A DNA stretch of 64,000 nt, from NCBI GenBank assembly GCA_965656525.1, contig CBFHKY010000003.1, positions 107,009 to 171,008 on the forward strand. Direction: 5' to 3'. Source of the stretch: Pseudomaricurvus sp965656525. Lineage in GTDB: Bacteria; Pseudomonadota; Gammaproteobacteria; Pseudomonadales; Cellvibrionaceae. Made by a program: the position numbers and the translations under genes. Shown piece after piece: positions 60,801 through 64,000 of this stretch; the first letter of the stretch is position 1, and each line of letters starts with the position of its first letter. The notes beneath the pieces were generated by a model. That model did no database searches. It was not told the DNA's origin and saw only the letters and a list, made by a program, of their open reading frames with translations.

Positions 60801-61191
60801 TGACTGCAAAATATTCATGATATCCGCTGATGCCTACCAAGGCCCCCCGCGCAAAGACGATGATGTGACACCACACAACGCTTATTTAGTGAAACCCCTT
60901 AAAGTCGCACAACTGCTGCCAGTGATTACTCAGCACCTACCTATTGTGTGGCGCTACGCCACACAGACTTCCACAATAAAATCCGCGGTATCACCAAGCC
61001 CGCTGTCCGATTCCAACAAGCAAGAACTGATTCGGCTGGCAAAGATTGGCTATGCCAATGGCATTCGCGCTTACTTAGACAGCTTGCGCGACGAGCACCC
61101 TGAATCTTCGGCACTGCTGGACCGATTACAGGAGCACAGCCGTCAATTTAACTTTGCTGCACTGGTCAAAATATTAGAGGAATCGTCATGA
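57844..61191 (+). CDS. NCS1-permease-fused hybrid sensor histidine kinase
   Basis: A 1115-residue membrane sensor from the GTG at 57844 (GGGAGG upstream). Residues 1-485 are a nucleobase:cation-symporter-1-like module of about 12 helices (WSATRVSQTALGAISFLALE, GADF-like GAGFGYIGSTV). A cysteine-rich block follows (about 495-535; CCICEHHF, THCP, ICSLCC, CHDMC), likely metal-binding. Two more helices span about 563-620, then a coiled coil, HisKA (ISHELRSPLNAIMGYAQLL, His about 678), HATPase (NLLSNAIKYTH, GTGLGLTI) and a receiver (about 916-1035, LFLLDISMPGMSGWE). It is divergent from urtA and overlaps the regulator gene by ATGA. It probably senses an amide, urea or nucleobase, possibly by transport; this is inferred. 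Confidence 0.9.
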   Translation: MTPQQQVFRVRRNYNRWVANETLEDYALRFTAKKARRWSATRVSQTALGAISFLALEAIGGAITLSHGFVNAVAAILVVGAIIFLTAIPICYHAAKQGVDIDLLTRGAGFGYIGSTVTSLIYASFTFIFFALEAAILALALQLTLNMPLYLGYFISAVIVIPLVTHGITLISRFQVWTQPIWLVLQLLPLICIAFQSDDAIDLWVNYTPTDAAPSFNLMAFGAASAVVFSLIAQVGEQVDFLRFMPTQEKPTARWWSALILGGPGWIISGTIKILIGSFLAVLAISHGVSLAEATDPNHMYLTAFGYVTSSPELMLLLTGTFVVLSQLKINVTNAYAGSIAWSNFFSRLTHNHPGRVVWLVFNVAIALMLMELGIYRVLEEILSVYSIVALAWVGTLVVDLVINKPLGLRPATMVFQRAHLYDINPVGVGSMIIASAMGFVSLSGLLGETAQALSSFVALGCCFICAPFIAFVTKGKYYVAREPVIISDAPTHRCCICEHHFESEDMTHCPAYSGPICSLCCTLDSRCHDMCKTNSRFSEQIAGVLSALLPKHWVRSLNSRVGHFIGLFLFAGLVMAAVLSLVYFQLTLDSETAAMPIQTALMNVFYILLIVCGVAAWIYTLTHESRRFSQEETLHQTELLVNEIEAHKRTDLQLQKSMQIAESANAAKSRYLTGISHELRSPLNAIMGYAQLLDKAPDIPMKRREALSIIRRSSEYLSDLIEGLLDISRIEAGRLELDMTEVDLGALLDQLVSMFRLQAQAKGIEFKFDRLTPLPQTVRADEKRLRQILINLLSNAIKYTHTGEVHFTVSYRSLVAEFIVQDSGVGIDNDDLELIFRPFERVRKSGEPHVAGTGLGLTITRLLTEIMGGDLSVKSTLGEGSRFKLNLLLSSTTKLASQTPQDRDVLGYHGPVKTVFIVDDEPTHRSLLHDLLEPLGFHIVQAPDGPTCLDMLQHSDKSPDLFLLDISMPGMSGWELAYALRQRVPDCKIFMISADAYQGPPRKDDDVTPHNAYLVKPLKVAQLLPVITQHLPIVWRYATQTSTIKSAVSPSPLSDSNKQELIRLAKIGYANGIRAYLDSLRDEHPESSALLDRLQEHSRQFNFAALVKILEESS

Positions 61192-62087
61192 ACACACCCA
61201 AGAAAGATGTCGTACTCGTCGTAGACGACTCACCGGAAACGCTGGGTATGCTGAACGATACGTTAGATCAAGCGGGCGTCACTGTGCTGGTGGCTCTCGA
61301 AGGCCAACAAGCACTGACCATTGCTTCGAGTATCACGCCTGACATTATTTTGATGGATGCCATCATGCCCAACCTTGATGGCTTTGAAACCTGTCGACGC
61401 CTGAAAAGTAACAAGGCCTTAGAACACATCCCGGTCATCTTTATGACGGGATTAACGGATACGCCCAGTATTGTAAAAGGCTTCGAGGCCGGCGGCGTTG
61501 ATTACATCACCAAACCCGTTGATGGTGAAGAGCTGGTGGCGCGTATGCGTGTGCATTTAAGCAACGCGCGCTTGACCCAGAGTACGCAACACGCCTTAGA
61601 CAGTACAGGGCAATACCTATTTGCGGCTGAAGCCAGTGGCAAACTGCTATGGGCCACGCCACAAGCGCATCAGTTGTTTGAAGATGCCGGTATTGATAAA
61701 GACTGGCTCAACGAAGAGCTACCAGGCGCTTTGCACGAATTTTTGATGGCTTCCAGCAAAGATAACGGGCTGTTAGTGCAAGGGCTGGAAAAGCCACTGG
61801 ATATTAAGTTCATCAGCAAAACCGCCGGTAACGAGTACCTCTTGCAGCTGATCGACACCGATCGACCAACGGATACAGAAGCCTTACGCGCTCATCTTGG
61901 CTTAACGGAAAAAGAAGCACATGTGACTTTATGGATTGCTCACGGCAAAACCAACCGTGAGATTGGCCTTATTCTGAACATGAGCCCAAGAACGGTAAAC
62001 AAGCACTTAGAACAGATTTTCAAAAAACTGGAGGTAGACAACCGCACCGCAGCGGCGGTGATTGCGGTAAAATATTTAAACAGATGA
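61188..62087 (+). CDS. LuxR-type response regulator (REC-PAS-like-HTH)
   Basis: A 299-residue regulator. The receiver domain (1-120) has VVDDSPETLG, the acceptor Asp in IILMDAIMPNLDGFE and ITKPVDGEEL. The middle (135-215) resembles a PAS fold (LFAAEASGKLLWATPQAHQL). The C-terminal GerE/LuxR helix-turn-helix spans 235-299 (LTEKEAHVTLWIAHGKTNRE, MSPRTVNKHLEQIFKKLEV). It is translationally coupled to the kinase. Its likely targets are the divergent urt-ami operon and perhaps fmdAB, where a common motif occurs. Confidence 0.92.
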   Translation: MNTPKKDVVLVVDDSPETLGMLNDTLDQAGVTVLVALEGQQALTIASSITPDIILMDAIMPNLDGFETCRRLKSNKALEHIPVIFMTGLTDTPSIVKGFEAGGVDYITKPVDGEELVARMRVHLSNARLTQSTQHALDSTGQYLFAAEASGKLLWATPQAHQLFEDAGIDKDWLNEELPGALHEFLMASSKDNGLLVQGLEKPLDIKFISKTAGNEYLLQLIDTDRPTDTEALRAHLGLTEKEAHVTLWIAHGKTNREIGLILNMSPRTVNKHLEQIFKKLEVDNRTAAAVIAVKYLNR

Positions 62088-62101
62088 CCCTACCTAATGT
62101 G

Positions 62102-62123
62102 TGAAGAATTTCAAAATTCTTCA
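62102..62123. terminator. Inverted repeat between convergent genes
   Basis: TGAAGAATT-TCAA-AATTCTTCA, a perfect 9-bp stem, sits between the response regulator stop and the GGDEF/EAL gene. It has no U-tract and is AT-rich; it may be a weak terminator. Confidence 0.4.
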
Positions 62124-62136
62124 ACGCCCTGATCAT

Positions 62137-63984
62137 TCACTGAAAGCACTCAGAAATTGGCATTGGCTTACCAATATAATAGCCTTGACCATGAGTGACT
62201 CCTAGGCTTTTTAGTATGACGATGGTGTCCTTATCTTCAACAAATTCGGCTATCGTCTCCATGCCAAAAGCGTCAATCATTGCCGCCATACTGCGAACAA
62301 AGACTTGATCATCTGGGTTTCTGGTGAGATTTTTAATATAAGAGCCGTCCAATTTCACATAACTCAGTGGCAGCATTTTCAAATAGTTGAAGGATGAAAA
62401 GCCTACGCCAAAATCATCAAGAGCAACTTTAACACCGTACTTAACAATCTCTTTCAGGTTGTTAAGTACTTGCTGAAAGTTTTCAATGTAGGCTGTCTCT
62501 GTCAGTTCAATAATAATCCTTTCCGGATCCACAGAATGCGCTTCAATAATCTTTATCACCAATTCACAAAAATCATCAGACTGCAGGGTTGGCGCTGAAA
62601 TATTAATAGCTAGACCGACCTGTGGATGAGTGGTATCAATATCCTTCAGAGCGGAACATGCGCTGTTCAAAACCCACTCGTCTATATGTCGTATCTCGCC
62701 TGATTTTTCAGCCAGTGTAATAAAAACGGCGGGGGATATATTTTCACCCGTTTCGTCCTTCATCCGAAGCAACACTTCATAGTGCGTTATTTGGTTGTTT
62801 TTTATCTCTAATATCGGCTGAAAAACCAAAGAAAACCCGTTATTTTTCAAGGCAAACTTAATAGACATTAATACATTATGCTCTTCCTTTATTTGTACCA
62901 TTCGGTCATCATGTTCATCAAAGATATGCCAGTAACCAGAACCTTTATTTTTCGCACTGTACATAGCGAGATCAGCACAGGTGATTAGTGTTTGTGGGTC
63001 TACACCATGTTCGGGAAAAATGGAAGCGCCCAGGCTTACTGTATAATTGACGACTTGCCCACTTTTTGTTTGTATACTGCTGTTTAAGTTTTCTGATACC
63101 TTATTTAAAATATTAGGCAGTGATCGTTTATCCGTGTTTGATAGTAGAATCGTAAACTCGTCACCAGCAAAACGGCTGATAACATCCACACTCCTAGTAC
63201 ACTCTTTTAAATTTTTAGCAATTTCCATCAATACTTGGTCACCACTGTGATGGCCATATATATCATTAATTTGTTTGAATCGATTCACATCGATAAACAC
63301 TAAAGCACCTGAGCTTCCATTTCTTATCATTTCTTCAAGTGCAACGTTGAACGACCGTCGATTTCCGATCCCTGTTAATCCATCGTGATTTGCCATCCAC
63401 CGTAAATCGTTTTCTGCTCTTTTTTGCCGCGTTTGATCCATGCCTACTGACAACACAATCTTTTGACCACTTTCATCCTCAACCAAGACGTGTGTCCACG
63501 CAACAATAAGTCGGCCACCATCATTATCAGCAATGCTAAATTCTTGGTGGAAATTGTCAATAGAGTGATTTACAAGCAGACCAAACTGTTTTTTAAAATC
63601 GTCACACTCAGTGGGTTTAATAATAATGTTGCTAAAATAAGTAGGGGGGGTTTTATAAAGTTTTTCGAATTTTTTGTTAGTCGAAAGTATACGGTGTGTA
63701 AAATCTTGAGTAACAACAAAGATTTGAGCGCTATCAAACAGTCGCGTTAAAAAAGCTCTTGAATGTGTCAGTGCGTGAACTTGATCTTTTAAAAAATTAT
63801 TTTTTAAATCAAGCTCTCGATGAAGCATTTTAAGTTCATCGGCCACATAAACTGTAATTTTTTCTAAATCTTTTAGCTCATCGACAGACCATGAATTTTG
63901 CAGACCGACAAGATCTACGGCTTGTTTGAATTTTTGCTGGGGCAAAAAATTTAATGCTTTCTTAATGTTAAGAAACCGCTTCAT
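62137..63984 (-). CDS. PAS-GGDEF-EAL cyclic-di-GMP protein
   Basis: A 615-residue cytoplasmic protein. An N-terminal helical part (1-75) leads to a PAS domain (about 80-195), a GGDEF domain (about 200-360; DGLTGIGNRRSF, RFAGDEFTIL, so the AGDEF variant that can be active), and an EAL domain (about 375-610; THYEVLLRM in place of EAL, NISAPTLQ, IELTETAYIENF, ALDDFGVGFSSFNYLKML, KLDGSYIKNL, HGQGYYIGKPM). The catalytic Glu and Asp pairs of the EAL domain are kept, so it may make or break c-di-GMP. No membrane helix is seen. It is not linked to the amide genes beyond proximity. Confidence 0.92.
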   Translation of the reverse strand: MKRFLNIKKALNFLPQQKFKQAVDLVGLQNSWSVDELKDLEKITVYVADELKMLHRELDLKNNFLKDQVHALTHSRAFLTRLFDSAQIFVVTQDFTHRILSTNKKFEKLYKTPPTYFSNIIIKPTECDDFKKQFGLLVNHSIDNFHQEFSIADNDGGRLIVAWTHVLVEDESGQKIVLSVGMDQTRQKRAENDLRWMANHDGLTGIGNRRSFNVALEEMIRNGSSGALVFIDVNRFKQINDIYGHHSGDQVLMEIAKNLKECTRSVDVISRFAGDEFTILLSNTDKRSLPNILNKVSENLNSSIQTKSGQVVNYTVSLGASIFPEHGVDPQTLITCADLAMYSAKNKGSGYWHIFDEHDDRMVQIKEEHNVLMSIKFALKNNGFSLVFQPILEIKNNQITHYEVLLRMKDETGENISPAVFITLAEKSGEIRHIDEWVLNSACSALKDIDTTHPQVGLAINISAPTLQSDDFCELVIKIIEAHSVDPERIIIELTETAYIENFQQVLNNLKEIVKYGVKVALDDFGVGFSSFNYLKMLPLSYVKLDGSYIKNLTRNPDDQVFVRSMAAMIDAFGMETIAEFVEDKDTIVILKSLGVTHGQGYYIGKPMPISECFQ

Positions 63985-64000
63985 GGGCTTATATATCAGC

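Overview
The window is chromosomal DNA of a Gram-negative gammaproteobacterium. The gene orders chpA-pilKJIHG | gshB-tonB-yqgE-ruvX and yrfG-hslR-hslO-pckA match those known from Pseudomonas and enteric or marine relatives. The mix of a Pil-Chp system, hotdog thioesterases, LuxC/LuxE-like enzymes and amide uptake suggests a marine, lipid-using heterotroph close to Oceanospirillales/Pseudomonadales. That placement is an inference; there is no rRNA gene to settle it. A run of 100 Ns (55633-55732) is an assembly gap inside urtB. I saw no tRNA, rRNA, CRISPR array or insertion sequence.

Layout. 1-5.8 kb (minus): the Pil-Chp chemosensory operon pilG-H-I-J-K-chpA, with chpA cut by the left edge. 6.2-10.3 kb (plus): gshB, a TonB-like protein, yqgE/algH, ruvX and a lipid A acyltransferase, closed by a shared bidirectional terminator. 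10.4-14.8 kb (minus): pckA, hslO, a DUF4124 protein, hslR and yrfG. 14.9-16.2 kb (plus): cysQ and a small unknown gene. 16.3-21.8 kb (minus): a six-gene operon (SnoaL-like, SDR, FAD amine oxidase-like, DUF1365, cfa, periplasmic unknown) diverging from an ECF11-type sigma factor and its ChrR anti-sigma (22.2-23.5 kb). This is the singlet-oxygen or light-stress membrane-remodelling module, and a good ECF11-like promoter sits before the operon. 23.6-25.4 kb: three different hotdog thioesterases.

25.6-38.0 kb is accessory lipid or polyol metabolism: a coupled LuxE-like/LuxC-like/SDR operon without luciferase, an MFS carrier, a TetR regulator, a heparanase-like (GH79-type) glycosidase, a CrtC-like lipocalin, a small P-loop kinase, a second SDR paralogous to the first, and a GMC oxidoreductase. 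38.4-40.2 kb: formamidase fmdA and its zinc-ribbon partner fmdB, with a terminator hairpin inside the fmdA leader. 40.7-46.0 kb: a two-partner secretion system (TpsB transporter and a 1172-residue TpsA exoprotein), followed by an AraC regulator. 47.5-49.9 kb: a small-GTPase/roadblock gene cluster of unknown role with its own promoter and terminator.

50.0-62.1 kb is a nitrogen-scavenging block: a urea/short-chain-amide ABC transporter (urtABCDE-type), aliphatic amidase amiE and its AAA+ partner amiB. A divergent two-component pair lies next to it: an NCS1-permease-fused hybrid histidine kinase and a LuxR-type response regulator. A 13-bp motif (23/27 identical when extended) is shared by the regions upstream of urtA and fmdA, 17 kb apart, which suggests that the two amide loci form one regulon. 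The window ends with a PAS-GGDEF-EAL protein.
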